Part shown: positions 1-12,149 of the stretch, piece after piece
How the letters are laid out: each line of letters opens with the position of its first letter
How positions within the stretch are numbered: the first letter of the stretch is position 1
Source of the DNA: Megalonaias nervosa
Taxonomy: Eukaryota > Mollusca > Bivalvia > Unionida > Unionidae
Direction: 5' to 3'
DNA length: 64,000 bases
Assembly (NCBI GenBank): GCA_016617855.1
Contig: JAECUM010000834.1
Location: 85,902-149,901 of the forward strand
Notes under the pieces: model-generated
Seen by the model: only the letters and a program-made list of their open reading frames with translations
What the model was told of the DNA's origin: nothing
The model's database searches: none
Program-made: the position numbers and the translations under genes

Positions 1-1749
1 TAATAACAATTATGTGCCAGAAATAAGCATTCTAATAAATTTTGCTTCAAGTTTTGAAATTGACCATGCTCAACAGTTGTCTGGCAAGTATTGTCAGCCC
101 TACTTTTATGTAACCTTCAGTTTTTAACCATGTGACAATACTGAACCAGTCAGATTTGGCAGAGTGAATCCAGCAACCAATCAAATGCTGTAAGCTGGCA
201 AAACCTCTGTCAGATGATATTATTATCATAGCAACTGTTCATGCATATTTCAATATATGAAACATTTATACATTGCAATTTCTTACTTGGTATAAACACT
301 CTGATATAAATCTAACTCTGTATTGTAACTTGACTTTATAGTTTTCAGCAACAAAACAACAGTTGGAAAATGGATAAAACTGTCTAACCAATGACAGGAT
401 ATAATGTCATATTATTCACAGCCAAAGTTCAGAGACTTTATTTGAATGTAAATTTATATGAATTACATACCTGTAATATTTAAACATGAATGTCATGGAT
501 CACACATCAGAAACAAAACGGTATTCTTAAGAGCTTGCCATGATTAGTAAAAGTTTGCTGTGAAACATAAGCAGCCTGAAATGCCATATTAAATATATGT
601 ATCATGATAGTTCTACAAAAGAATCATAAAATTTAGGAAAACAGATTTGGATTTAAATAAGGTAATATTGTCTTGCATTTTATCCATGAAGCAATACTTA
701 ATGTAAAATGTCAAACTTTGACAAGCAATTGACAGAGATTTCTTAAAGACATAATACACATGGGATTAGTCATACTTGCAGTTCAGTATAATTTGAGTCC
801 GTGGATCACAGGATGTTCGGGAATACTGTTATGAAGCAGCGAAATATCAAAAATGGGTAGGAGCTGTTGAAGTGGTAAACTTATAATCAGAGAGTAACTA
901 TCTTGTCATCACCACATGATCTCTTGCTAACCAGGATCCAAGGAGCTAAACATTGTACATTAATATTCTAAAACAAATAATATCTCTGATCACATATTGA
1001 CAGAGACTTCACATATTGTAGCAAATATCCATCCCCCACCCCATTATGGTGCCCTACAAGTTAACTAGCCTGTGACAATGTTATGTGTGGGATCTACAAA
1101 TGAATGGAAGGACACAGGTGACACTGTCTCCTCAGTCAAATATTTAGTGTAGGTATGTACTGTTTCCAGTTCTAATGTTCCAGTAGAAATTCTGATATTT
1201 AATATTAACTAAAATTTCAACAATAATTTAGTGTTTAAAAAAACAAAACTAATGTATATTTTACTGCATTAATTTAAAGGAACTTGACATAAATGTTTGT
1301 AATTGAGGTAATGTAACAGGCAAGTAATAAGTAAATAATCAAATAATAGGCAGGGCCTCTTGAAAGTGCACAGTACCAAACACTACGTATTTGATAGAAG
1401 TGATGTGCTGTTAGCTTTGTCCTTCCATCCCTTTGTAGGTCCCATTCATCACATATTGTGGTCCCAATTAAAAATAACCTTAAAGAGCCTGATAGAATTA
1501 CAGGTAAACTGTATTTGGCATGGAATTAAAATATAGAAGCCTACGTAAATTTAGATTTTCACCATTTTCATCCAAATTTGATTTAGTTCTCACTTTTTAA
1601 AATTTTTTTACCAATTTTTGCAGAGGTATGCAGTCTTTTTGACATACTTTTAATTCAGTAAAATTGATCATACTTTCTGACAGATGCCATTTTGAAGTGA
1701 TATTACCTGGACCATATTTACCATTGGTCTACTTTGCTTTCTTTTTCAG
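1..1749 (+). other. TOP3A: TOP3A intron, 3' part, upstream of the first visible exon
   Basis: No coding exon, RNA gene or recognisable mobile element is seen here. The stretch is AT-rich single-copy-looking sequence that ends in a pyrimidine-rich tract and an AG at 1748-1749. The short open frame near 47-229 on the minus strand has no recognisable motif. Upstream TOP3A exons coding for the TOPRIM domain must lie outside the window. Confidence 0.7.
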
Positions 1750-1930
1750 GAAATGGAAAAACTGGCCTCAAGAAAATTACACATAAGTGCTAAGGAGACG
1801 ATGCAAATTGCAGAGAAACTCTACACAAAAGGGTTGATCAGTTATCCTCGAACTGAGACGAATATTTTTCCCAGTGAGATGAATTTGGTTGGGTTGGTTC
1901 AGGAACAGACACAGAGTCCTGTATGGGGAG
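1750..1930 (+). CDS. TOP3A: TOP3A exon 1 of those visible: active-site tyrosine exon
   Basis: The exon follows a TTTTTCAG acceptor and ends at a G|GTAGGT donor. It starts in phase 0 with GAA ATG GAA and leaves one base (phase 1). It codes for EMEKLASRKLHISAKETM and then LYTKGLISYPRTETNIF. The tyrosine of the SYPRTET motif (codon 1843-1845) is the catalytic residue that forms the covalent 5'-phosphotyrosyl link in type IA topoisomerases. The flanking arginine and glutamate of the motif are intact, so the enzyme should be active. The end, SPVWG, matches the start of the gate-domain segment in animal TOP3A. Confidence 0.95.
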
Positions 1931-3523
1931 GTAGGTTCAGCAATATGCCATTTATATTGAGCAGACCTTATATTACTTGATCTGCTGAAATTAACCTAAA
2001 TATCCATTCCACTTCAAACTTTGGGATACCATACTTTCAAAATTAATAATAAGTTTTAATAGTACAAACTATTTTGGATAAGAAGTACATTTTTGAAAGC
2101 TAACGAAAAATAAACATTCAAGCTAAAACTAAAGAATGTTTCACCCATATTCACAAAAGCAGTTGTTTCAGTGGACATGGTTTATTTTTCTTGGATAACC
2201 TTAATTTGGACTTGGTTGAATCTGTCTTTCTTTCTGGAAAATCATTACAGATAATGATGTTTCATAATGAAATTTTTGAACCAGTCTAAGTGGTTTGGCT
2301 CATTAGGACAATCATTGCCATATTTGTAGTTGAAATGCTGGGATTGCTTCAGGAAGTTTTGATGGAAAATGTGGATTATCTTAAAGATTTTAAGTAGTAC
2401 GATAAAATCCTTTGATGTATATCATTTCATTGATACATTTCTGTTGTAAAAGACATTGTGTTATGAAACAATCTGGTATTAGTACTGGGTCCAATCAGCA
2501 ATTTGTGTAAGCTATTATAGCTTGGGCCACATTCATTGGTAAGTTTTCTGTGGATTATTCAGACTTGTTGGGCTTAATTAGTTGATTTGTTTATGCATGA
2601 CTCAAACAGATTAAGCTGTCTTACATAGTTTGTGAACTTTCACAGAGCTTGTGTTAAAAAAAATTGGTAATTATATAGGGCTAGTTGACATTTACTACCA
2701 GTGGCTGTACATGTAGTTTACAAATAATTCTTGCAGAGAGAAATGTAATTATTTTTTTAAGGTCCAGATATTTAGGTAAGTGATGGTAGTGGAATAGGGT
2801 TGCTATTTTGATCCTAATATTTGGCAAAGTCTGAGGTGTCATGTACAACGAGATATCAATATCAATGTAAAATTGATCAAGGAATTTATTGCATCTAGAA
2901 TATTTTAGATGACTTGGTGTGAAGTGTGCAATATTTGCAAAACAATCTTTACACTCATCACTTTGTAAAAGAGGAGTGATATTTTCGTCTTAATGTTTGG
3001 CTATATTTAGGCTGTCGTACATCACCTCATATAAATTTTGTCGTAAAATTTATCAAGAAATCGATTGGAGAAGGAATTGTTTAGATGATCCTGTGTAAAA
3101 TGTGAAATATTAAGAAAATATCATTGTGTGTACCCTTGTCCTTCATTTTCGCCTACTAGTATAAATATTTGTAAAAATAATTATATGACCGAAATGGTGG
3201 TTAAGCTTGAACACAAGATAACAACAGCTATAGTTCAAATCGAAAGTATTAGTAAAGTTCACATTGTGTCACAAACAAACAGAATATTAAAGGAATAAAT
3301 GTGTTGCGGTTAGATTAACTAGATCTCTCTATATGAGGCCATTGTTTTGATCAATTGACAATATGGCATTGTTGTTCACCTGACTTCGTATAGCAGAGTA
3401 CAACACAGGGAGTATACGAAGCAGGGAACCAGACCAGGATGCATTTTGAAGAGCGTTTCTCCCTTTTGCAAGTAGGTCAGTATGGCTTCTTTTATACGCT
3501 GTACTGACATCAGTTAAACTTTA

Positions 3524-5060
3524 TATATAATAATAATAATGAGGACTTTGTATAGCGCCTAATCTTTAGAAGCTCTAAGCCCTTTACAACATTTGACAAC
3601 ACTTAAAAAACATATATAATGATATGATTACAAAAATAAAACCAACACCACGAAATCAGAAACAGAAAACATGCTGTAAATATTTAAGGTAAGGATACAT
3701 TATTAGGTCTTTAAGTATGTTCTTGCAGTTGAAATAGGTGAGTTTTAAGAGCGCTCTTGAATGAGATCACTTTGTCTTTGTGTCTAAGTTCAGTGGGCAA
3801 TTCGTTCCACGTTGCTGGGCCCTGGTATGCAAAAGAGCGTTGTCCATATGATTTCATTTTCATAGTGGGAATAATGAGAATACGAGTGTCAGAAGAGGAG
3901 CGTAAGTATCTTGCTGGTGTGTACACATGGGTGAGGTCAGATAGGTATGTTGGACTGGAGCCCGTCAGTGAAACGTAGCACAGAGAACAAATTTTGTGTT
4001 TAATTCTGGATCGTATGGATAGCCAGTGTAGGGTACAGAGCAGGGGAGAGGCGTGCTCTGATCGTGGTACTCTAAGGATGATTCGAGCAGCTGTATTTTG
4101 AACTTTTTGAAGTTTCTGAAGTAGATATTGAGACGAACCAGACAGAATTGAGTTACAATAGTCCAGTCTTGAAAGTACTAAGGAACACACAAGTGTTTTA
4201 GTGGCATCAACTGAAAGATACTTGCGAATGGAGCTGATGCGTCTCAGCTCAAGATATGCAGCCTTGCATATGTTCATGACATGTTGGTGCAATGAGAGAG
4301 TACTGTCAAGAGTAACATCGAGGTTTCGTACTGACTGTGTGAATTTAATGTTGGTGTTGCAGATATTTATTGTCTGAGGTAAAGGATGTGAATGTGAAAG
4401 TCTTTGTGTTGTAATCAGGATGGCTTCAGTTCTATCATCATTCATCTGCAGCTTGTTACATGTCATCCATGATTTCACATTGGAAATGCACCTCTCTACG
4501 CCTTGGATGGTAGCTTCAACTTTAGTTGGATGGCTAGATTTGTATATTTGGGTGTCATCAGCATACAATTGGTGAGACACTGGATGATGATCTATGATAC
4601 TTGAGAGTGTCTGAGTGTATAGAATGAAGAGAACAGGTCCAAGAACAGACCCCTGTGGAACACCACAGCATAGATCAACTGGGCTGGAGTGTTTTCCATT
4701 TGTGGACACAATTTGTGTCCTGTTGACCAAGTAGGACTTGAACCATAGTAAGGCCGTATCATGAATGCCAAATACATGCTGGAGACAATGAAGTAATATA
4801 TCATGGTCTATAGTGTCAAATGCTGCAGACAAGTCAAGGAGAGTGAGGACTGTAATCTTTCCGCTATCCAAAGCAGAGAGAAGGTCATTGACTACTTTCA
4901 GAGGAGTAGTTTCAGTACTGTGGCAAGGGCGATATGCAGACTGTACATTGCTAAAAAGACTGTTTGAATTCAGATGAGATACAAGTTGGGATAGAACAAC
5001 TTTTTCTAAGATTTTTGACATGAATGGGAGATTAGAAACTGGGTGATCTTTTCTCAGGCA
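3524..5060 (-). mobile_element. 5'-truncated L2/CR1-type non-LTR retrotransposon
   Basis: The minus strand holds a reverse transcriptase followed by a short 3' UTR. The element ends at its 3' side in a GGCGCTATACAAAGT-like string and a short ATT repeat (3524-3540 on the + strand). That arrangement is typical of L2 and CR1-like elements, which prime on short microsatellite tails. The 5' side breaks off near 5046-5060 inside the reverse transcriptase, so the endonuclease domain is missing, as expected from incomplete target-primed reverse transcription. The element lies antisense to TOP3A. Family assignment between L2 and CR1 is inferred from the LTLLDLSAAFDTIDH style of motif A and the tail. 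Confidence 0.85.
3711..5021 (-). CDS. Non-LTR retrotransposon reverse transcriptase (N-terminally truncated ORF)
   Basis: The frame runs 436 codons without a stop from an internal methionine and continues upstream to about 5046, where HPVSNLPFMSKILEKV matches the usual YRPVSNLPFLSKILEKV start of the finger region. Visible reverse transcriptase motifs are SAYRPCHSTET, LLDLSAAFDTIDHDILL (motif A, catalytic Asp), GVPQGSVLGPVLF (motif B) and YADDTQIY (motif C, catalytic Asp pair). The C-terminal part contains the SRLDYCNSILSG and WNELPTELR motifs common in L2/CR1 elements. The protein would copy element RNA into DNA at the target site. The missing endonuclease and lack of a promoter make this copy inactive, but the undamaged frame suggests a young insertion. 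Confidence 0.93.
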   Translation of the reverse strand: MSKILEKVVLSQLVSHLNSNSLFSNVQSAYRPCHSTETTPLKVVNDLLSALDSGKITVLTLLDLSAAFDTIDHDILLHCLQHVFGIHDTALLWFKSYLVNRTQIVSTNGKHSSPVDLCCGVPQGSVLGPVLFILYTQTLSSIIDHHPVSHQLYADDTQIYKSSHPTKVEATIQGVERCISNVKSWMTCNKLQMNDDRTEAILITTQRLSHSHPLPQTINICNTNIKFTQSVRNLDVTLDSTLSLHQHVMNICKAAYLELRRISSIRKYLSVDATKTLVCSLVLSRLDYCNSILSGSSQYLLQKLQKVQNTAARIILRVPRSEHASPLLCTLHWLSIRSRIKHKICSLCYVSLTGSSPTYLSDLTHVYTPARYLRSSSDTRILIIPTMKMKSYGQRSFAYQGPATWNELPTELRHKDKVISFKSALKTHLFQLQEHT

Positions 5061-5824
5061 CTATTCATGCTATAATCATGAAATTGATGATTTGCTTCGT
5101 TTTTAGTACCCCAAACATTTACACTGAAATGAGGCTTATCATGTGCTATGCATCACCGTTTGCTGGTTTTGCATTTAGGTGATGACCACATAAACTTTCG
5201 GCAGTCCTTATGCATACTGTTCTTACGAGAATTCTTGCTAGAATCATGACATTTGGTTGTTAATTACAGCACCCTTATTGCAAAAGAGGACTCAATGACC
5301 TATTTGTCGTGCATCAGAGACTTATAATTGTATGCTTAAAATTCATTTACTTTGTGCTGTTTATGTGTGAATCATGAAATTTGATAATTGGTTGCATCTG
5401 TGTTAGTAATAGACTCTTGGAACCAAAGGTCACTTTGATCTATGTGTTATACTTTACTAACATTGTGGTATATTTGTTTTTCTTAAACTTCACCCCACCC
5501 CCCTTTAACACAGCTGATACATGTAACATGTGCATGGTCAGAACATTTGTACTACAGTACACACAGGAATGTCATTGGGTTTCAGTTTTAGCCCAGGTCT
5601 GCAGTTTCAGAGGATACTATTTTAGTTAGCAATATACCACAGCAAGTCTGCTTTACAGCACATATCAGAGCAAATATATATGCTAAATGGAAATTCAGCA
5701 GAGCATAAAACCTCAGCTCATATGCATATTTCATCGTAAATACATCCTTTACCATGGAAATTACATTCAGTCCCGTTCCAATGGTCATCTTTTTATAGCA
5801 GTTGTCACAACTGTATGGTCTTAG

Positions 5825-6760
5825 ACTATTTTACAGAAGGAAGTGACACCAACAAGTTTACTAAAATTCAACAAACAATTTATTTTCCTAGAATACAAAG
5901 TGAAAATTCAAACAACACTGAAAGTATTATGAGTTATATTGCAAATAATCCTAAATGTCCAATGACAAGCCCAAAAGTGTAGGCTGTTCTGAATGACTGC
6001 GACAAGCCCAAAAGTACAGGCTGTTCCGAATGACTATGACAAGCCCAAAAGTATTGGCTGTTCCGAATGACTACGACAAGCCCAAAACTATGGGCTGTTC
6101 CGAATGACTACAACAAGCCCAAAAGTATAGGCTGTTCCAAATGCCTATGACAAGCCCAAAAGTATAGCTGTTCCGAATGACTACGACAAGCCCAAAAGTA
6201 TAGGCTGTTCTGAATGACTACGACAAGCCCAAAAGTATATGCTGTTCCGAATGACTATGACAAGCCCAAAAGTATATGCTGTTCCGAATGACTATGACAA
6301 GCCCAAAAGTATAGGCTGCTCGGAATGACTATGACAAGCCCAGAAGTACAGGCTGTTCCGAATGACTACGACAAGCCCAGAAGTATAGGCTGTTCCGAAT
6401 GAATTCCAGTAGGCTGAATGTGCTAAATGAAATCACAATAATTCGAAACAAATAATGTTTTCATCCAGTCTTTGTGCACTTACTAATTCCAGTGAATGAT
6501 TTAAATAAGTAATTCTTCTGGAATTATATCGGAACACAATTGCAGACTCTGTTCACAGATTCCCAAAGACCAATTTGAAACAGAAATGAATAATTGTTTA
6601 CCAAACCAAATACCCACTTGACCTATGATGTAATAAATTTCAAACAGAAAAACCTAGTTTAACTGCACACAAGAATGACCTGAACTCAAATTTTAGTAAA
6701 CATCTTGTTTACTACTTAGAGACAATGCTGATTTTCCATGACAAATTTCCTATGTAAAAG
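5825..6760. repeat. Dispersed repeat copy enclosing a minisatellite
   Basis: The flanks of the 37-bp array here (about 5836-5963 and 6403-6720) match the region 10290-10800 in intron 2. Shared strings include AATACAAAGTGAA, AATNGTCCTAAATGT and TAATTCCAGTNAATGATT. The intron 2 copy lacks the expanded array and has one diverged unit instead. This looks like a non-autonomous mobile repeat whose internal unit expanded in one copy. The family is not recognised. Confidence 0.5.
5964..6402. repeat. 37-bp minisatellite, about 12 units
   Basis: The unit begins GACAAGCCCAAAAGT and ends CTGTTCCGAATGACTAC. About twelve copies follow one another with few changes, mostly T/C or A/G switches and a rare single-base loss near 6165. 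There is no spacer between units, so it is a plain tandem repeat. Confidence 0.9.
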
Positions 6761-6846
6761 TCATGTATATAACAGTCACCTGCTTTCCATGATCAGCAGC
6801 CAGATGTTTCTCTGACTGCTCTGTTGATGCAGAATAAACTTTTATT

Positions 6847-6942
6847 TGATGAGGGAGGTATTGTTTAAGTATAAGTATTGATGAGGGAGGTATCATTTAA
6901 GTACAGGCATTGATGAGGGAGGTATTGTTTAAGTACAGGCAT
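6847..6942. repeat. 32-bp minisatellite, 3 units
   Basis: Three tandem copies of a unit starting TGATGAGGGAGGTAT and containing TTTAAGTACAGGCAT can be read. Identity between units is high. Confidence 0.85.
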
Positions 6943-7321
6943 TAATGTATAAACATTTATATCATGCTTTTATTCACCATGCTCCAGTCACACTTTCAGT
7001 GTAACTCAAACGTGTCAATATGTCAAATTTAGAAAGCAAGATGTTTTTTATCATGATGGAGAAAGATGGTTGAAGCAATTCATTAGTTGTTTATGGAGAA
7101 AAATGGAAATATAGTCGCAGCAGAAATGATAGTCACCTTTTATTACAGTGTGGCAGATATTGTTTGAAATCTTAAATTTTTTTAATATCTGTTAACAAAA
7201 ATGTTCATCAATGAGGAGAGCTATTAATTCACCCGTTTCATTAAAGTTAGGGGTTATTTGGTATTTACAAAACTTGTCTGTAAAGACAGCTTTGCTTCAT
7301 GTGTTAGTGACAATAGCCACA

Positions 7322-8159
7322 TTAAGCTTCCTTTCATTCCCTATACATCACAGTCCTCTCACATAAGCTTCCTTTCATTCTCTATTCATTGCAGGCCTCT
7401 CACATAAGCTTCCTTTCATTCCCTATTCATTGCAGGCCTCTCACATAAGCTTCCTTTCATTCCCTATTCATTGCAGGCCTCTCACATAAGCTTCCTTTCA
7501 TTCCCTATTCATTGCAGGCCTCTCACATAAGCTTCCTTTCATTCCCTATTCATCTCAGGCCTCTTACATAAGCTTCCTTTCATTCTCTATTCATCACAGG
7601 CCTCTTATAAGCTTCCTTTCATTCCCTATTCATTGCAGGCCTCTCACATAAGCTTCCTTTCATTCCCTATTCATTGCAGGCCTCTCACATAAGCTTCCTT
7701 TCATTCCCTATTCATCTCAGGCCTCTTACATAAGCTTCCTTTCATTCTCTATTCATCACAGGCCTCTCACATAAGCATAAGCTTCCTTTCATTCCCTATT
7801 CATTGCAGGCCTGTCACATAAGCTTCCTTTCATTCCCTATTCATCTCAGGCCTCTTACATAAGCTTCCTTTCATTCCCTATTCATCTCAGGCCTCTTACA
7901 TAAGCTTCCTTTCATTCTCTATTCATCACAGGCCTCTCACATAAGCATAAGCTTCCTTTCATTCCCTATTCATTGCAGGCCTCTCACATAAACTTCCTTT
8001 CATTCCCTATTCATCTCAGGCCTCTTACATAAGCTTCCTTTCATTCCCTATTCATTGCAGGCCTGTCACATAAGCTTCCTTTCATTCCCTATTCATCTCA
8101 GGCCTCTTACATAAGCTTCCTTTCATTCCCTATTCATTGCAGGCCTGTCACATAAGCTT
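7322..8159. repeat. 39-bp HindIII-bearing minisatellite with higher-order structure, about 20 units
   Basis: The unit reads CATAAGCTTCCTTTCATTCC followed by a CTATTCATTGCAGGCCTCT-like end. About twenty copies are present, and almost every one keeps the AAGCTT (HindIII) site. Variants (CATTGCAGG, CATCTCAGG, CATCACAGG; CTCTCAC, CTCTTAC, CTGTCAC; and an added CATAAG at about 7771 and 7941) recur in the same order. A block of several units near 7710-7860 is repeated near 7870-8010, which is a higher-order repeat. Confidence 0.92.
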
Positions 8160-9121
8160 ACTGTTTTATCTCAGAGAGCTGAGCAGCTGTTTTATCCAGA
8201 TATTGTTTTGAAGTGTTAAGATCTCTTCCTTAGTCTAATTGTGAATGTTGGCCAGAGAAAGAGACAGTCCTTTGTTTTACAATCATGTATTAGCTGTCAG
8301 AAGTAAAATTAGTGTCTGGTTCTGATGCACGATGCAAAGTCATTAATAGTTTGTGTATGTCATGTGTGGTTTTTTTTAAGCAGCATTGATTGGTTAATTT
8401 GTTGGATGTATTAAACTGAACAGGATACAGTAATCTTGTGTGGAACATAAGTTTGAAAGAGAACAATGTATACACATTCTTTACGATTTTGTTGAATTAT
8501 GTACAAAATTAAATATGTTTGCTATTTCCTGTGAGTTGCCGCTAAAGACAGGTTTGACTAAGTCAGTTTCCAGAAAATGTTTGCCACAAAAATGTTTCAA
8601 AAAGATAGGGGATGAGGCTGCTTGTACAGGTGGTTGTGCTTATTTGGTAAATATGATAGTTTATATTGAAATGTGGGTTTTTATATTTATTCACTGTGTA
8701 ATATGTTTAATTATAATTAAATTAGAACTAAAATATTTTCTTTGTTCTCTAATAAATATTATCACTTATAAGTATTGTTGTTTACATGTATATTGGTGAC
8801 TTGTTATAATTTAGTAATAATGTGTATGAAGTGCTTAGTCCACTGTGCAGAATATAGGTTCCCAACATGCACTTTTTGATCTGAAGTTTTTTCTGCACAT
8901 CAAGAAATCAGATTCCATGCTGGATGGTACAAAATCTTACAGTGACAAGACCATGAAATGGCAATATTTTTGTTTAAATTAAAACCTATACTTTCTCACA
9001 TAACCGTTCTTTGTGTATAAATTTATATGGTAGATTTTCTCTGATTTTTCACTCAGCTAATCAGGGAATATGACTGATAATTACAATATGAGTTACTCAG
9101 ATACTCTGTATCACACGCGTT

Positions 9122-9238
9122 ACTTGCTCAGGCGCTTGATAAAGTCCTATGTTGCTCAGGTGCTTGATAAAGTCCTATGTTGCTCAGGCCTTTCATAAAG
9201 TTCTGTATTGCTCAGGCCATTCATAAAGTTATATGTTG
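9122..9238. repeat. 30-bp minisatellite, 4 units
   Basis: Four units of the type TTGCTCAGGCGCTTGATAAA plus GTCCTATG follow one another. The third and fourth units diverge to CAGGCCTTTCATAAAGTT. Confidence 0.85.
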
Positions 9239-9334
9239 CATGCAACCTCAAATGCCCACAGCTCAAAACATTTGGACCCATGGTGCTGTGAGGTTTTGAA
9301 GTTTGATGGTATATTTATTTTTGTTTATTTGCTC

Positions 9335-9338
<4 letters not shown>

Positions 9339-9391
<53 letters not shown>
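9339..9391. repeat. (TA)n microsatellite
   Basis: An uninterrupted AT dinucleotide run of about 53 bases, 170 bases upstream of TOP3A exon 2. The overlapping short open frames with Ile-Tyr runs are artefacts of this repeat. Confidence 0.97.
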
Positions 9392-9394
<3 letters not shown>

Positions 9395-9564
9395 ACAGGT
9401 GAGTTTCTTGTTTTTACATTTGTTGAAGTAGCTGAAATTACTCTGCTTTTTTATGCATCTTTTATTTTGCAGATGAAAGAAGTACATATTTTTACTTAAT
9501 CTGGATGACACTGGTCTTATGCAATGTATGACTATAAAAGTTTTAATTTTTTTTTTTTCTCCAG

Positions 9565-9671
9565 ACTTTGCCAATAGAGTTTTACAGCATGGTCCTCAAC
9601 CAAGAAATGGAAAAAAGACTGATAAGGCTCATCCTCCTATACACCCGACAAAATACACAAACAGTCTTACA
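9565..9671 (+). CDS. TOP3A: TOP3A exon 2
   Basis: The acceptor is a long T-tract ending CTCCAG and the donor is ACA|GTAAGA. Two bases complete the split codon (GAC), and the exon ends in phase 0. It codes for DFANRVLQHGPQPRNGKK and then DKAHPPIHPTKYTNSLT. The HPPIHPT motif is a hallmark of the type IA core near the active site. Confidence 0.94.
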
Positions 9672-12149
9672 GTAAGAATTTACTTTGCTACACTAAACAG
9701 TGTGAATGGATTGCATGATATCATATTTAAGATCTCTTTTCGAAAGTTGCATATATGGTATCAGGTTAGTGGATAATTTTCAAATGTACTAGTTGTACAG
9801 GAAAGTTTGTCTCCCATTGTGGATGATAAAAAAGATAGTTTCAATAAAAGTTTTAAAAATATTAACTAGCATGAGCATTGCTTCAGTATGTGTAAAAATA
9901 TCAGTAATATACAAATAATATTTCAGAATTATTGGGTGAAAATTGCCGACAAGGTGCTTCTGAGAACCTTCCGAAACATGATTTTCAACTCGAAAATCTT
10001 ATGGGCCTTTTCTAATTGCAGGTTTTACCATGTTTTATGCTAAAACATTTAACAAACATATTACCATGTTTTAAGCTGAAAACATTTACAGATGCACTTT
10101 AATTCACAGAATAATCTCATGTTGATTTTGGGACTGCCAGTTCCTATATGAGGTTGCATCTTTACACGTGAGTTGTCTGGGGGAGCTTTCAGTTAGGGAA
10201 CATAATGGTTGAGTTGATCTTAGTCATGTCACTTTGTGCATGAGCAGTGCATTATGGCTCTATGGTCTTTAAGTAATAAAAAAGAGCAAAAAATTAAAAA
10301 GTTTTGAAAAATTCAAATTATAATTTACTTCCTTAAAATACAAAGTGAACAATTAAAAATAATTAACAGTATGGTGAATGAAATTGTAAATAGTCCTAAA
10401 TGTTCTATCAAATCCAAAAGTATTCAATCCAAGTGAGTTCCAGTGATATTCTGAATGATGTTCACTATTGTACTGATATACCAATAGCATGGATGAATCA
10501 CTGATGTGATCCCAAAATGTTGTTAAATGCATTCACAGTAATTCAAATACAGCTATAAATCCAAATAGTTAAGCACTTTATAATTCCAGTAAATGATTGA
10601 ATTAAATAAATGAATCTCCTCAAACAAATATAACTAAATGTCTTCCAAGACTGATATTAATATTTGGAATATCTAATTTTCAGGTAAACATCACTTATAC
10701 AGAAAGCAAATATGCAATTACTAAAACAGAAAGAGGGTTGATGACTCATTTACAATGCAGTAAAATTTGTAAACAAGGTCAAGTACTTTATCAGCCAGGT
10801 AGTCAGGAATGATGTCAGCCTGGGGTTTTCAAGAACTCGTGTCCTGAAGTCAAATCACATGTTTACATGAATAAGCATAAAGATAACTTACTTGAAACTA
10901 TACCTTGTTTTTAAATTAGTATTTAAAATGTTACTAACTTAATAATGCTTACAATCCACAATCATGAAATTAACACACATAATATAGAGATATATATAAC
11001 AAGTGAATGTAAATAAAAAATTTTATAAAATTCCATCCACACAACTCAAGGATTCAAGACGGCTTGGTTGCAACATGTCCATTGTTCTCTGCTTCTTCTG
11101 CCATCTTGATTATGTCACATTCTTGGCTGTCCTGACAACAATGATTGTTGTGTTCTTGACTTGTAGATGCAACCTGGGTGTTATGTTCTTTGCTTTTGAT
11201 CAGAAAACTCTGGTGTTGTGACTAGATCAAAAATGGCCTGGATTACAGTCTCTCAGTGACCTGTCTAATGCATGACCTGCATAATAAAGCCAGCGAATAG
11301 AACAGGTGGAAAAATGCTACCGGTAATATGGAAACAAGCACAGAAAATGTAGTTGGCAGTAAAATTATGACAGTCAAACTACCATTGATGCAGCAAGCTT
11401 TATTAATATAATCTTGCATCAGAAGCAAATGAAGGTTAGAACCCTTTATTAGCATATTTGAGGACAGGGAATATGTAGGAAGATGGCAAGGAGATCTCCA
11501 AATAGTGAATTTTAATGTCTCGCCTGAGGTTGAAATTGATATTGATTTTTTACATTTCTGTTGGAATGAGATAGGTATACTATTAAAAATAACTATGTTT
11601 TTTTGTTTTAAATTGCTCTTTAATTTGCTGTAACTAAATTCTTCATTATTTGTTATCTTGACCAACAATCACCCATTCATTTGATTTCTACTCACAATAT
11701 CCAAGGCAACCAGACTATAACAGCTTGCTAACATAAAGTGTGAAAATGGCCACCTAACATTTTCAAGTAGGTTTTCCTTGTGGCTACTTGAGTTTGAAAG
11801 ATAATTGGAGCAGTGTTCAGTTGCTGCTAATTGTATTGCACTAAAATATATATTGACAGACAACATTTGCATTATTGGGAAAACCTTTATTAATTTAATA
11901 GAAAGGAACTGAGTACAGAGACATGAACATAGAAAGTTCTGGATACTTTATTTTGGTATTTAATTTCTAACTTAAAATCATTCTGTCAGGTATAGTTAAC
12001 CTTTTTTGAAAATATTTGAAAACCTTTCATTTGGATTTCTGTCTTAGAATCATTCTGTCAGGTATAGTTAACCTCTTATAAAAATTATTGAAAACATATA
12101 ACTTGTAATATAAATAGTTCCTGTTGCTTCATTCCTAACTTTATTTCAG
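9672..12149 (+). other. TOP3A: TOP3A intron 2
   Basis: The part 10290-10800 is the second copy of the dispersed repeat described at 5825-6760, without the expanded minisatellite. The string CATTCTGTCAGGTATAGTTA occurs twice (about 11979-11998 and 12051-12070), each time followed by AACCT, as a local duplication. The remaining sequence shows no gene or element; open frames at 11003-11221 (+) and 11243-11872 (-) carry no recognisable motifs. Confidence 0.65.
10290..10800. repeat. Dispersed repeat, second copy (array-free)
   Basis: Same strand and same order of blocks as the flanks of the 5964-6402 minisatellite. Divergence is high enough that the copies are old. Confidence 0.45.

Larger units (their letters stand above)
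1931..9564 (+). other. TOP3A: TOP3A intron 1, repeat-rich
   Basis: This 7.6-kb intron holds an L2/CR1-like retrotransposon fragment (3524-5060, minus) and minisatellites at 5964-6402, 6847-6942, 7322-8159 and 9122-9238. A TA microsatellite at 9339-9391 lies close to the next exon. A weak, decayed duplication of about 190 bp may lie at 2775-3125 (two copies of a stretch ending in a GTGNAATATT-like string). The stretches 1931-2774, 5061-5825 and 8160-9121 show no recognisable gene or element. Open frames such as 8440-8799 (+) have no known motif. Confidence 0.7.

Noticed and set aside
5964..6402. CRISPR-like array of 37-bp repeats
   Set aside because: The units are directly joined with no unique spacers, and the context is an animal intron.
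8440..8799. 119-codon open frame on the + strand
   Set aside because: No motif or splice logic; composition matches the surrounding AT-rich intron, and the end is a hydrophobic run of the kind expected from AT-rich DNA.
9233..9574. Open frames with Tyr-Ile runs on both strands
   Set aside because: They are translations of the TA microsatellite and its flanks.
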